Below are positions 1 to 7,112 of a DNA stretch of 13,219 nt, in pieces (position 1 is the stretch's first letter; each line of letters begins with the position of its first letter). Source of the stretch: UBA5216 sp040081205 (GTDB lineage Bacteria; Pseudomonadota; Gammaproteobacteria; Burkholderiales; SG8-41); contig JBEBHE010000107.1 of the NCBI GenBank assembly GCA_040081205.1, positions 1 to 13,219 on the forward strand. The letters are read 5' to 3'. The translations under genes were made by a program, and so were the position numbers. The notes under the pieces were generated by a model, which made no database searches, was not told the origin of the DNA, and saw only the letters and a program-made list of their open reading frames with translations.

Positions 1-914
1 ATCTCCCCCAGCCGCCGTGGTGAAATGCCGTTCGCTTTAAGCATGGCCGCGCCGAATTCGTCGGCTTCGCGTTCGTGGTTGCGCGAATAGCGCGCCTGTA
101 ACAGCAGCGTGGGCAGGCCCGCCGCGGCGCTGCTGACATCGCCCATGTACCACGACACCACAAAGGCGACGATGGAGCCTTGTATCATCATGCGCAGTCC
201 ATGGCGACGATTCAAATGACCGAGTTCGTGCGTCAGCACCGCGAGGATTTCTTCGTCGTGTGCGGCCAGCGCCACCAACTGATCGGTGACCACGATGGTG
301 CCGTCGGGCAGTGCCATGGCATTGGCGCCGATTTTTTTTCCATCGCGGAAGTGCAGCGTGTAGCGGGGCTTGGCATCGCCCGGTGCTGCTAACCGCTCAA
401 ATGCACTGCTTAAGGCCAGACGCCGGTCTTCCGGCAGTTTGGTCGGCGAGAAAATAGCGCGATCGAGTATGCGCAGGGTGCCGCTGCCCATTTGCCCGAG
501 AATTTTATCGGGTACCTGATAGGCGATCCATTCCGACGCAGCGGGCAATCCCCAGTAGTAGCCGGCGAACACCGTGGCAACGGTAACCACGATGGAAGCC
601 GCTGCCCAACGCCAGCGGTTTTGCAAGCGCACCACCCAACTGTCTTCATAGTGACCGGCGGCGAGCAGCGCTGCCATACCGGCGTGGTCGCGCACTTCGC
701 AATGGGTGCCGTCGGGAAACGAAAGCAGCCGCGGTGCCGCGCCCATCGGTTCCGACACACGTAGCGTGGTGATGGCGTCGCTGCGCGCAATGCCTTCACC
801 GCGCATCGACAGCATGTTATCGCCAAGCGAGAGCACGACGGCGTGCGCTTTGGCGCTGCGCCCGTCGAAGTAGCTTGCGCTGACGTCAGGCAGGCTAGAA
901 CGAGATGTCGACAT
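1..914 (-). CDS. Membrane-anchored M48 family metalloprotease (partial, C-terminus beyond left edge)
   Basis: Translating the minus strand from the ATG at 914 gives 304 residues before the window ends. Residues about 15-95 form a soluble N-terminal domain (YFDGRSAKAH near the start) of the kind found in DUF898-linked M48 proteins. A hydrophobic segment follows at about 103-122 (WAAASIVVTVATVFAGYYWG), then the peptidase domain. The zinc site is clear: HELGH at 229-233, with the second-helix motif EREAD at 281-285, where E281 is the expected third zinc ligand. This is therefore an intact zinc peptidase core, probably anchored in the inner membrane and acting on membrane or periplasmic proteins. 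The start overlaps the last 20 bases of the upstream DUF898 gene, which suggests translational coupling. The Shine-Dalgarno sequence before 914 is weak. The family call is certain; the substrate is unknown. Confidence 0.93.
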   Translation of the reverse strand, partial: MSTSRSSLPDVSASYFDGRSAKAHAVVLSLGDNMLSMRGEGIARSDAITTLRVSEPMGAAPRLLSFPDGTHCEVRDHAGMAALLAAGHYEDSWVVRLQNRWRWAAASIVVTVATVFAGYYWGLPAASEWIAYQVPDKILGQMGSGTLRILDRAIFSPTKLPEDRRLALSSAFERLAAPGDAKPRYTLHFRDGKKIGANAMALPDGTIVVTDQLVALAAHDEEILAVLTHELGHLNRRHGLRMMIQGSIVAFVVSWYMGDVSSAAAGLPTLLLQARYSRNHEREADEFGAAMLKANGISPRRLGE

Positions 915-1959
915 CGAAAATACTGGCAGCTTCTTGTCCCAGTGCGGTTACCGCCTGCTGTTCCTGTGCGAAAAAAGCATCGAGATCGCCTTGCGTTTGC
1001 AGTGCCAAGTGCGTCAGCCGGTATTTGGCAAGACGTATGTCGGCAAACGGTTTGTACAAACCCAGCGTCAGAATAATCGCAAGGAAATTCGCCACGTAGA
1101 TCGCCAGCAGATCGCGCGCGCGGACGTTGCTGATGAAGGTATTTTGGCCGAGCGCCGTATGATTCCACACCAGATTCTGTATGCGCGCGGCGAACCACGG
1201 GCCAATGACCAGAAACAATATGAGGTAAAAAGCCATGACGCCGAACAGGATTTTCATCACGAATTTATTGGTTTGCACCGGGTCTTTGCCCACGCCGGCA
1301 ATGCCGTTGAACACGCCAAACAATACGGCGCAAACGATCAACAGGATCAGGGGGATAAACGCCAGGCCGATCATCTTCAGATAGACGATATAGAATTTTC
1401 CTTCGTCTGCATTAAAGCTGAACGGCGATGTGCCATAAGCGCTGTGATTGTGCTGATAGGCTTTGATGCGCTGATGCGCCAACGGAAATAACATGCCTGC
1501 CGAGAAATAACCTGCAAGCGGCCAGGCGAGGAACACCTGATATGCCCCGCCGACGCTGCCATTGAACCGGAAGCGCAGCCCGCGATAACTGCTGTTATTG
1601 AGCTTGAAGCAGATGGATCGCTGCAACAACCACGGCAGCGCAGCAATAATCATGACGAATATGAGCAGGCCGACGAAGACGTTCAGGGATATGGTGATGT
1701 GGTAAATCGCCAGCAATCCCACGCCGATGATGCGGCCTTTGAGGATGGTGATCGGGTCGCCGTGATAATCGAAACTGTTGCCCATCAGCGAGGTATTGCG
1801 ATAAAAGTATTGCATCCGCCGCACTTTTGCCCACGCGGAGTAAATGCCGAGTGTCAGTATCGACAGCGCCAGATTGACAATCCAGATGCGAAAGTATTCG
1901 CCGCCATTGCCGGTGAACTCGACCGGGTTGTGGGTTGTGCTACTGGTTTCGGCGTTCAT
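895..1959 (-). CDS. DUF898 family (YjgN-like) polytopic inner-membrane protein
   Basis: 354 residues from the ATG at 1959, preceded by an AGGGA ribosome site; the frame stays open further upstream but only into the neighbouring Bug gene, so that part is not used. The N-terminus carries the DUF898 signature, with GEYFRIWIVNLALSILTLGI at 20-39 followed by YSAWAKVRR. About six hydrophobic segments are visible, near residues 25-43, 78-113, 143-162, 195-225, 237-258 and 285-303. The last one (IILTLGLYKPFADIRLAKYR, about 295-314) resembles the first, which points to an internal duplication. The role of the family is not established. Its 3' end overlaps the start of the M48 protease gene by 20 bases, so the two proteins probably act together. 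The preceding Bug gene ends 38 bases upstream on the same strand and may be a separate unit. Confidence 0.92.
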   Translation of the reverse strand: MNAETSSTTHNPVEFTGNGGEYFRIWIVNLALSILTLGIYSAWAKVRRMQYFYRNTSLMGNSFDYHGDPITILKGRIIGVGLLAIYHITISLNVFVGLLIFVMIIAALPWLLQRSICFKLNNSSYRGLRFRFNGSVGGAYQVFLAWPLAGYFSAGMLFPLAHQRIKAYQHNHSAYGTSPFSFNADEGKFYIVYLKMIGLAFIPLILLIVCAVLFGVFNGIAGVGKDPVQTNKFVMKILFGVMAFYLILFLVIGPWFAARIQNLVWNHTALGQNTFISNVRARDLLAIYVANFLAIILTLGLYKPFADIRLAKYRLTHLALQTQGDLDAFFAQEQQAVTALGQEAASIFDVDISF

Positions 1960-1997
1960 GAGGATCCCTGTCGTTTGTATAGTGTTGAACTTTTTTT

Positions 1998-2957
1998 CTA
2001 CTCCGCTTTCGCGCCCGACTCGCGGATGATTTTTGCCCAGCGCACGGCTTCGGCTTTCTGAAAGACGTCGAACTGCGCCGGCGTGCTGGCAACCGGTTCT
2101 CCACCCAGCCCCAGTATGCGTTCGCGCACATCGGGCAAATGGGCGATGCGCACTACTTCGTTGCCCCAGCGGGTGACGATGGCCTCCGGTGTTTTCGCGG
2201 GCAGCCACGCCGCGTACCACGAGCCGGTGATCATTTCTTTGTAGCCGGCTTCGACGAACGTGGGGACGCTGGGAAGTTGCGGCGCGCGTTTTTCGGAGGT
2301 GATGGCCAGCACGCGCAGGCGTTTGGCTTTGGCAAATTCAATCACGGCAGGCAGTGTGTTGAACATAAACGGCACTTGTCCCGAAATGACATCGGTGATC
2401 GCTTGCGATTGGCCTTTGTAAGGCACATGTACCATTTTGGTTCCGGTTACCGACTTCAGCAGCTCCGACGTGAGATGCGTCGACGAACCCGCGCCAGCCG
2501 AGGCAAACGATAGTTCGCCGGGGCGCGTTTTCGCTAGCGCGATAAATGCCTTGGCATTGCTCACCGGCAATGTGGGTGTAACCACCAGCAGCAGCGGCGA
2601 ACTCATCACCACGCTGATTGGTGCGAAATCGCGTATCGCGTCGTACGGCACCTTGGGCAGGATGCTCGGCACGATCACATGCGCCGACGAACTCAGCAGC
2701 GCTGTGTAGCCGTCGGCTGACGCCTTGGCGACAGCATCGGTACCGATGGTGCCGCTGGCACCGGCACGATTCTCGATGATGACTTGCTGGCCCCATGATT
2801 CGGTCATTTTTTGTGCGACGATACGCGCGGTGATATCTACCGGGCCGCCGGCGGTGAATGGCGCGATGATGCGGATGGGCTTGGCGGGATACGTTTGTGC
2901 CTGCGCTGCTGTTGCGCACGTTGTGGCGGCAAGCGCTACTGCGATTCGCGATATCAT
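1998..2957 (-). CDS. Bug/TctC-family periplasmic substrate-binding receptor (first of three)
   Basis: 319 residues. A Sec signal peptide is visible at 1-20 (MISRIAVALAATTCATAAQA), with cleavage predicted before QTYPAKPIRI. Family hallmarks are PFTAGGPVDITAR at 33-45, GTDAVAKASADGYT at 72-85, and the later GSSTHLTSELL and HVPYKGQ motifs. These belong to the receptors of tripartite tricarboxylate-type transporters, which bind small carboxylates, amides or aromatic acids in the periplasm. No TctA or TctB membrane subunit is nearby, as is usual for orphan Bug proteins. The start is well supported: AAGGAG lies 6 bases before the ATG and a good sigma-70-like promoter lies just upstream (2976-3003). 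The gene is divergent from the racemase-fold gene at 3021. The ligand cannot be told from the sequence. Confidence 0.95.
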   Translation of the reverse strand: MISRIAVALAATTCATAAQAQTYPAKPIRIIAPFTAGGPVDITARIVAQKMTESWGQQVIIENRAGASGTIGTDAVAKASADGYTALLSSSAHVIVPSILPKVPYDAIRDFAPISVVMSSPLLLVVTPTLPVSNAKAFIALAKTRPGELSFASAGAGSSTHLTSELLKSVTGTKMVHVPYKGQSQAITDVISGQVPFMFNTLPAVIEFAKAKRLRVLAITSEKRAPQLPSVPTFVEAGYKEMITGSWYAAWLPAKTPEAIVTRWGNEVVRIAHLPDVRERILGLGGEPVASTPAQFDVFQKAEAVRWAKIIRESGAKAE

Positions 2958-2983
2958 GACAGTCTCCTTAGTGGCAGTATAAA
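2956..2983 (+). promoter_or_regulatory. Candidate divergent promoter for the racemase-fold gene
   Basis: On the plus strand, ATGACA (2956-2961, 5 of 6 matches to the -35 consensus) is followed after 16 bases by TATAAA (2978-2983, 5 of 6 matches to the -10 consensus). The start would lie near 2990, giving a leader of about 30 bases before the ATG at 3021. The -35 overlaps the start codon of the opposite Bug gene and the -10 shares four bases with the opposite -10. Confidence 0.42.
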
Positions 2984-3003
2984 GCGCGATGCAGCGCGGT
3001 CAA
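2976..3003 (-). promoter_or_regulatory. Sigma-70-like promoter for the Bug gene ending at 2957
   Basis: On the minus strand, TTGACC (2998-3003) is separated by 16 bases from TATACT (2976-2981); each hexamer matches 5 of 6 consensus bases. Transcription would start near 2969, leaving a leader of only about 12 bases with the AAGGAG ribosome site (2964-2969) at its very 5' end. Its -10 box overlaps the plus-strand -10 candidate at 2978-2983. Confidence 0.6.
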
Positions 3004-3020
3004 GAAAGAAAGGGAAGAAA

Positions 3021-3776
3021 ATGAAAGGTTATGGCGGCAAAACCGTGTACGGCGCGCGAGTGGGCATACTGATGCTGGATACGAAATGGCCGCGTCCGCC
3101 GGGCGATACCGGCAATGCGATGACGTGGCCGTTTCCGGTGCTGTATAAAGTGGTGCCCGGCGCGAGTGCGCGCGTGGTGATTCACGAGCAAGGCAAGGGC
3201 CTGGGCCCTGCATTTCTAAAAGCCGCGGAAGAATTGGTGAAGGACGGCGCCGACGGCATCACCACCACCGGTGGCTTTCTGGCGATTTTTCAAAAGCAGC
3301 TCGCGGCGCACGTCAATGTGCCCGTGGCAAGTTCATCGCTGATGCAGATTCCGCTCGTGCAAAGCACGCTGCCGCCGGGCAAACGCGTCGGTGTGTTGTC
3401 GGTGCAGGGCAATCGCATCACGCCGGAACATTGGGATGCGGTCGGCGCGCCGCACGACACGCCGGTGATGGGCACGGAAGGTGGCAAGGAATTCACACGC
3501 GTGATGCTCGGTGACACGCTGGATATGGATTACGAATTGGCGGAGCAGGATATCCTCGCGGCGGGCGAGACCTTGCTTAAAAACAATCCCGATGTCGGGG
3601 CGATTGTGTGCGAGAACCATAACATGGCGCCGTATGCCGCTGCTTTGAATGCGCGATTGGGTATTCCGATTTTTACGGTGTACACGTTTGTGTGCTGGTT
3701 TCATGCGGGCTTGCAGCCGCGATATTTCGGGAGGCCGGGTGTGCCGTCCGAGGGCGTGTGGCACGAACGATTCTGA
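3021..3776 (+). CDS. Asp/Glu racemase-superfamily protein, catalytic cysteines apparently lost
   Basis: 251 residues from the ATG at 3021, preceded by AGGGA at 3011-3015; an upstream open frame reaches 2811 but runs across the opposite gene and its promoter, so it is not used. The opening GGKTVYGARVGILMLDTKWP and WPFPVLYKVVPGA match the aspartate/glutamate racemase family, and the length is normal for it. As I recall the family, the first catalytic Cys lies in a TTxCGFL motif and the second in IVLECTN. Here these read TTTGGFL (81-87, Gly84 at the Cys position) and IVCENHN (195-201, Asn199 at the Cys position, with a Cys two residues earlier). The protein may therefore be a non-racemase or a binding protein. 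It probably forms a unit with the Bug gene 45 bases downstream. Confidence 0.88.
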   Translation: MKGYGGKTVYGARVGILMLDTKWPRPPGDTGNAMTWPFPVLYKVVPGASARVVIHEQGKGLGPAFLKAAEELVKDGADGITTTGGFLAIFQKQLAAHVNVPVASSSLMQIPLVQSTLPPGKRVGVLSVQGNRITPEHWDAVGAPHDTPVMGTEGGKEFTRVMLGDTLDMDYELAEQDILAAGETLLKNNPDVGAIVCENHNMAPYAAALNARLGIPIFTVYTFVCWFHAGLQPRYFGRPGVPSEGVWHERF

Positions 3777-3821
3777 AATACCAAATAAAATAAATACTTG
3801 CAATATTGACGCGAGAGAATA

Positions 3822-4793
3822 ATGAATCGCTGTTTGCATGTTTTGATTTTTACCGGTACTTGCCACGTGGCCAACATCAACGCGCATGCCGCCGAAACCT
3901 GGCCCGCGCGCCCGGTGCGCCTGGTGCTGTCTTTCGGTGCGCCCGGTGGTTCCCCTGACATGATTGCACGGCTATCGTCACCAAAGCTCTCCGAAATGTG
4001 GGGCAAGCAGGTGGTGGTTGATCCGCGCACCGGCGCGGGTGGCGTATTGGGCACAGACATCGGAGCAAAAGCGCCGCCCGACGGCTACACCATGGTGGTA
4101 GTGAGTCCCGCGCACGCGATCAATCCGGCGCTGCGCAAACTGCCGTACGACTCGGTGAAGGATTTCGAGTCCGTGACCAAGCTCGCCGAAGTTCCCAACA
4201 TCCTGTCGATCTATCCGCAGGTCGGCGCGAAAAGCGCGCAGGAACTCGCTGCGCTGGCGAAAGCGAAACCCGGCGCGTACTCGTTCGGGTCGGCCGGGGT
4301 AGGTTCGTCGCAACACCTTGCAGGTGCGCTCTTTGGCAGGATGGCGGGCATCAACATTCTGCACGTGCCCTATAAAGGCGGCGGTGCGGTTGTGCTCGAC
4401 CTTATTGCCGGGCGTGTGCACATGACTTTCGGTTCCGCTACCTCGCTGCCGCATATACGCGCGGGCCGGTTGCGCGCACTGGCGGTGACTACGCTCAAAC
4501 GCTCGCCGGTGATGGCGGATATTCCCACCATGCACGAATCGGGCTATCCCGGCTTCGAGGCAGCTGCGTGGTACGGCTTGCTGGTACCTGCACGCACGCC
4601 GGCGGCCATCGTCAACAAATTACACAAGGATTTTTCGTCGGTGCTGCAATTGCCCGAGGTGCGCGATCCACTGCTGAACGACACCGTCGATCCCGCGCCG
4701 TCAGCGTCGCCCAAGGCATTCGCTGCGTTTCTCGCTGCGGAAACCGCAAAGTGGGGTGTGTTGGTGCGGGAGACGGGGGCTAAGGCGGATTAA
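3822..4793 (+). CDS. Bug/TctC-family periplasmic substrate-binding receptor (second of three)
   Basis: 323 residues. Family motifs are SFGAPGGSPDMIAR at 37-50, GTDIGAKAPPDGYT at 77-90, KLPYDSVKDF, SAGVGSSQHLAG and HVPYKGGGAVVLDLIAG. The export signal is unusually weak: a short hydrophobic core (LHVLIFTGTC) is followed by the polar stretch HVANINAHA, with probable cleavage near residue 23 before AETWPARPVR. An in-frame TGA 15 bases upstream rules out a start further 5' beyond it. The Cys in the signal does not fit a lipobox because the residue before it is Thr. The ribosome site is a modest GAGAGA. The gene follows the racemase-fold gene by 45 AT-rich bases on the same strand, so the receptor may deliver the ligand on which that protein acts. 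The ligand is unknown. Confidence 0.94.
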   Translation: MNRCLHVLIFTGTCHVANINAHAAETWPARPVRLVLSFGAPGGSPDMIARLSSPKLSEMWGKQVVVDPRTGAGGVLGTDIGAKAPPDGYTMVVVSPAHAINPALRKLPYDSVKDFESVTKLAEVPNILSIYPQVGAKSAQELAALAKAKPGAYSFGSAGVGSSQHLAGALFGRMAGINILHVPYKGGGAVVLDLIAGRVHMTFGSATSLPHIRAGRLRALAVTTLKRSPVMADIPTMHESGYPGFEAAAWYGLLVPARTPAAIVNKLHKDFSSVLQLPEVRDPLLNDTVDPAPSASPKAFAAFLAAETAKWGVLVRETGAKAD

Positions 4794-4820
4794 TGTTTGA
4801 AGTTAGAACGCTTATTCGCG

Positions 4821-5384
4821 CTACTCATTTGTGACTGTCCAATATTGCTCCAACTTCCACCAAGGATCTGTCTCAGGAACTACTGTACGCAGCGTGGCCA
4901 GAAGTTCGTAGTAGGCACTTTCATTTAGCTTTGTCCAAGCGGCAGAGCGCCACATCGATTTATACGCGGAGCTGAAATCGGGAGATAGTGCAAGGTTTTG
5001 GAGCAGGATTCTATCGATTGGCGGATGTATAACCGCAGCAAGGCTGCTTTGCGATTCTGCGCCGACCACGACCATCGCTTTTAGGTAGACCGCGATGAGC
5101 TTTGCAGCTCGACCGAAGGTGGCGTTTGCAATGTCTCTGTTGGATAAGAACGCAGTAATCGCGTGGCACCATTTTCGATGATGCGCTTCAAAAGACTGAG
5201 GGGCAATATCATATGACTCAGGGTCACTGAGGAAAGCCCGGATGTTAGTTGACTGTAGTGCGTCACGCAGATTATCGATCGACGTAAATGCGCGCTGCGC
5301 GGCACGAGCCGCTGCCCAGACAGAAAAGCGATGGCGGTGTTCAAAATGGTCGTACGACACGCTGATTTGCTGAAGGGCTAACAT
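4821..5384 (-). CDS. Unrecognised conserved-looking 187-residue protein
   Basis: I do not recognise a named family. The protein appears soluble, with no signal peptide, and is probably mostly helical. Notable stretches are SVSYDHFEHRHRFSVWAAAR near the N-terminus (8-27), HHRKWCHAI at 68-76, FGRAAKLIAVYLKAMVVVG at 90-108, and HPPIDRILLQNLA at 120-132. The C-terminus is rich in tryptophan and acidic residues (WWKLEQYWTVTNE). The short motifs look like conserved blocks rather than random reading, and the coding frame is uninterrupted. It begins 3 bases after the stop of the AhpD-like gene (TGA-aca-ATG) with no clear ribosome site, so it probably depends on translational coupling. Three sample lines give about 47-52% GC, against about 63% in one sampled line of the Bug gene at 3822, which hints at foreign origin. 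Confidence 0.72.
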   Translation of the reverse strand: MLALQQISVSYDHFEHRHRFSVWAAARAAQRAFTSIDNLRDALQSTNIRAFLSDPESYDIAPQSFEAHHRKWCHAITAFLSNRDIANATFGRAAKLIAVYLKAMVVVGAESQSSLAAVIHPPIDRILLQNLALSPDFSSAYKSMWRSAAWTKLNESAYYELLATLRTVVPETDPWWKLEQYWTVTNE

Positions 5385-5387
5385 TGT

Positions 5388-6050
5388 TCAAGCCGCGTTC
5401 TTCTTAGGGTCCGCACGTAGCTTGGCCCAATAATTCGGTGACGCCTTGAGTTTCGCCAGCGCTTCGGCGGTTTCAGTGCCGGGCGCCATCGATGCGGAGG
5501 TACCTGCCATCACCTGATGATGATCGATGTTGAGCAGACGCAAAAAACTCTGCTGGCCGTGGGTGAGCCCGACCGCGCAGCCGAGTTCGACGATTTCAGG
5601 CTCCGAGAAATGTTTGTGCAGGCGTGCCCAGAATGCGTCGTCGGTATCGAGCCGCCACACGATGGCCTCGGCCAGCGACAGCGCGGCTTTCTGGCGTTCG
5701 TTGTATTGCGTGGATTTTTCGAATTCGACCAGATCGTCGTAGTGCGTTTCTTTCAGGCCTTCGTTTGCGCCTTTGATCGAGCGTTGGTTGCCGCAAAATT
5801 CGCAGATCACCGAGCGCGACACGTATACGCGGCACAACTCTTTGGTCGCGTGGTCAAGTACGCCGTTCCTGAAAATGTCGTTCCAGGCATTGGCGAAAAA
5901 CCAGAAGCACGCATGTACATGCGCGCGCACAGCGGAGCTTTCGGGCCGCGGCGTGCCTTCGCGCGCGCAGCGTTCCATTTCGATGCGCATTGCCGGCGTC
6001 ATTTGTTCGAGCGGGATATAACTGATGCGTTGCTTGGCTGTGGTGGACAT
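5388..6050 (-). CDS. Carboxymuconolactone decarboxylase/AhpD-like family protein with CxxC
   Basis: 220 residues starting at an ATG with a good GGAGG ribosome site 6 bases upstream. The central part carries the AhpD-like core: DHATKELCRVYVSRSVICEF at about 66-85, with the redox motif CEFC at 83-86. True AhpD peroxidases have a His four residues after the second Cys; here that position is Arg90, so the classical proton relay is incomplete. The C-terminal half (SLAEAIVWRL, EIVELGCAVGLTHGQQ) fits the second helical part of the fold. The protein is probably cytoplasmic and may act as a thiol-dependent reductase or peroxidase, or on a catabolic intermediate. It is divergent from a LysR-type gene, the usual arrangement for regulator and target, and is followed after 3 bases by the unknown gene at 4821-5384. 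Confidence 0.88.
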   Translation of the reverse strand: MSTTAKQRISYIPLEQMTPAMRIEMERCAREGTPRPESSAVRAHVHACFWFFANAWNDIFRNGVLDHATKELCRVYVSRSVICEFCGNQRSIKGANEGLKETHYDDLVEFEKSTQYNERQKAALSLAEAIVWRLDTDDAFWARLHKHFSEPEIVELGCAVGLTHGQQSFLRLLNIDHHQVMAGTSASMAPGTETAEALAKLKASPNYWAKLRADPKKNAA

Positions 6051-6092
6051 GGCGGCCTCCGTTAATCAAAGTTACGTTATTATCGCTGTTGT

Positions 6093-6102
6093 GAAATATT
6101 TC
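6093..6102. promoter_or_regulatory. Perfect palindrome GAAATATTTC in the LysR/AhpD-like divergent region
   Basis: The 89-base divergent region 6051-6139 holds this perfect 10-base palindrome and three GTTA repeats (starting at 6061, 6071 and 6076). It is a plausible binding site for the LysR-type protein encoded at 6140, but the T-N11-A centre expected for that family does not coincide exactly with this dyad. The assignment is an inference from position and symmetry only. Confidence 0.3.
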
Positions 6103-6139
6103 GGTACTAGTGAGTTTATCAACAGGTTGTTGCGAAAAC

Positions 6140-7033
6140 ATGAATAACACTTTAAGCCTGATGGCGAGTTTTGCGCTGGTGGTGAAAACCGGCAGTTTCA
6201 CTCGTGCGGCATCGCGGCTGGGGCTGTCCAAATCCGTGGTGAGCCGTCATGTGTCGGCGCTGGAAAAAGAACTCGGCGTGCAGCTCTTGTATCGCTCTAC
6301 CCATCGCTTGAGTCCGACCGAAGCCGGCGAGCGTTTTTACGACTATTGCCGCGACCTGGATCAGGTGGTGGAGCAGGCCACCGCGGTGGTGACGGCGAGT
6401 CAGGAAAATCCGCGCGGCTTGTTGCGCATCACATTACCGCAAACGCTGGTGGTGTCGCCCATCGGCAAAATGATTGCGCGCTTTCAGGCACGTTACCCGG
6501 ACGTGCAACTCGATGTGCGCGTGACCAGTTTGCAGGTTGATCCCATCGAAGAAGCGTTTGATCTGGCATTGCGCATCGGCGAACTGGAAGATTCGAATCT
6601 GCTGTGCCGCAAGCTCGCTGATATGCGCATGCTCGCGGTGGCTACGCCGGCTTATGTCAAGCTGCATGGCAAGCCGCGCAGCGAAAAAGAGTTGGGCGCG
6701 CATCACCTGTTGAGTTATTCCGAATTTGGTTCACGCGCACGTTCGGCACGTACGACGGGTGCGCGGCGCGCAGCAGCAACGCAAGTGAGCCTGAGCACGA
6801 ACAGCGGTGTGTTGCTGATGCATGCGTTGCTTGCTGGACAAGGCATTGTGGTCGGCCCCGAACTCATGTTTGAACCGCATTTGCAGCAGCGCGAATTGGT
6901 GGTGGTGCTCGACGCTTTTCCGGCGACCGCACTGTACGCGGTGTTTCCGCCGGGGCGGTTTCCGACGGCAGCACGCAAGGCGTTTGTGGCGTTTTTGATC
7001 GCGGCGCTGAATGACGGGAGGCGTCGCGCGTAG
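6140..7033 (+). CDS. LysR-type transcriptional regulator (CrgA-like subgroup)
   Basis: 297 residues from the ATG at 6140; an alternative GTG at 6110 would add ten residues (MSLSTGCCEN) that do not resemble LysR proteins, so the ATG is preferred. Neither start has a strong ribosome site. The winged helix-turn-helix is clear: residues 9-48 (ASFALVVKTGSFTRAASRLG, then SKSVVSRHVSALEKELG), followed by RSTHRLSPTEAGERFY. The effector domain covers about 88-290 and contains RITLPQTLVV, FDLALRIGELEDSNL and AGQGIVVGPELM. The subgroup typically acts as a local regulator of a divergent gene, so the AhpD-like gene and its partner at 4821-6050 are the likely targets, together with its own promoter. The effector cannot be told from the sequence. 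Confidence 0.94.
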   Translation: MNNTLSLMASFALVVKTGSFTRAASRLGLSKSVVSRHVSALEKELGVQLLYRSTHRLSPTEAGERFYDYCRDLDQVVEQATAVVTASQENPRGLLRITLPQTLVVSPIGKMIARFQARYPDVQLDVRVTSLQVDPIEEAFDLALRIGELEDSNLLCRKLADMRMLAVATPAYVKLHGKPRSEKELGAHHLLSYSEFGSRARSARTTGARRAAATQVSLSTNSGVLLMHALLAGQGIVVGPELMFEPHLQQRELVVVLDAFPATALYAVFPPGRFPTAARKAFVAFLIAALNDGRRRA

Positions 7034-7044
7034 GCTCGCGGCGC
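7021..7044 (+). terminator. Possible weak intrinsic terminator at the end of the LysR gene
   Basis: GCGTCGCG (7021-7028) can pair with CGCGGCGC (7037-7044) around an 8-base loop, with one G-U pair. It overlaps the LysR stop codon (7031-7033). Only a short T run (TTTT at 7049-7052) follows, so termination would be inefficient, if it occurs at all. Confidence 0.28.
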
Positions 7045-7112
7045 AACGTTTTAGGCATGGCGCTTATTTTTAAGTATTTGTTTTTATTGATTTTTATAAA
7101 ACATTAACCAGA

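Noticed and set aside
410..1198. Long minus-strand open frame of 262 residues
   Set aside because: It overlaps the M48 and DUF898 genes in another frame, is rich in Arg, Cys and Thr, and has no recognisable motif, whereas the alternative frame shows HELGH and EREAD.
934..1491. Plus-strand open frame of 185 residues opposite DUF898
   Set aside because: It is the antisense shadow of the DUF898 coding sequence, with His/Gln/Arg-rich content typical of such shadows in GC-rich DNA.
4794..4820. Search for a terminator between the convergent genes ending at 4793 and 4821
   Set aside because: No stem followed by a T run is visible in this short gap.
6116..6124. DnaA-box-like TTATCAACA (8 of 9 to consensus)
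   Set aside because: A single isolated copy before the LysR gene, with no cluster of boxes or origin genes; probably chance.
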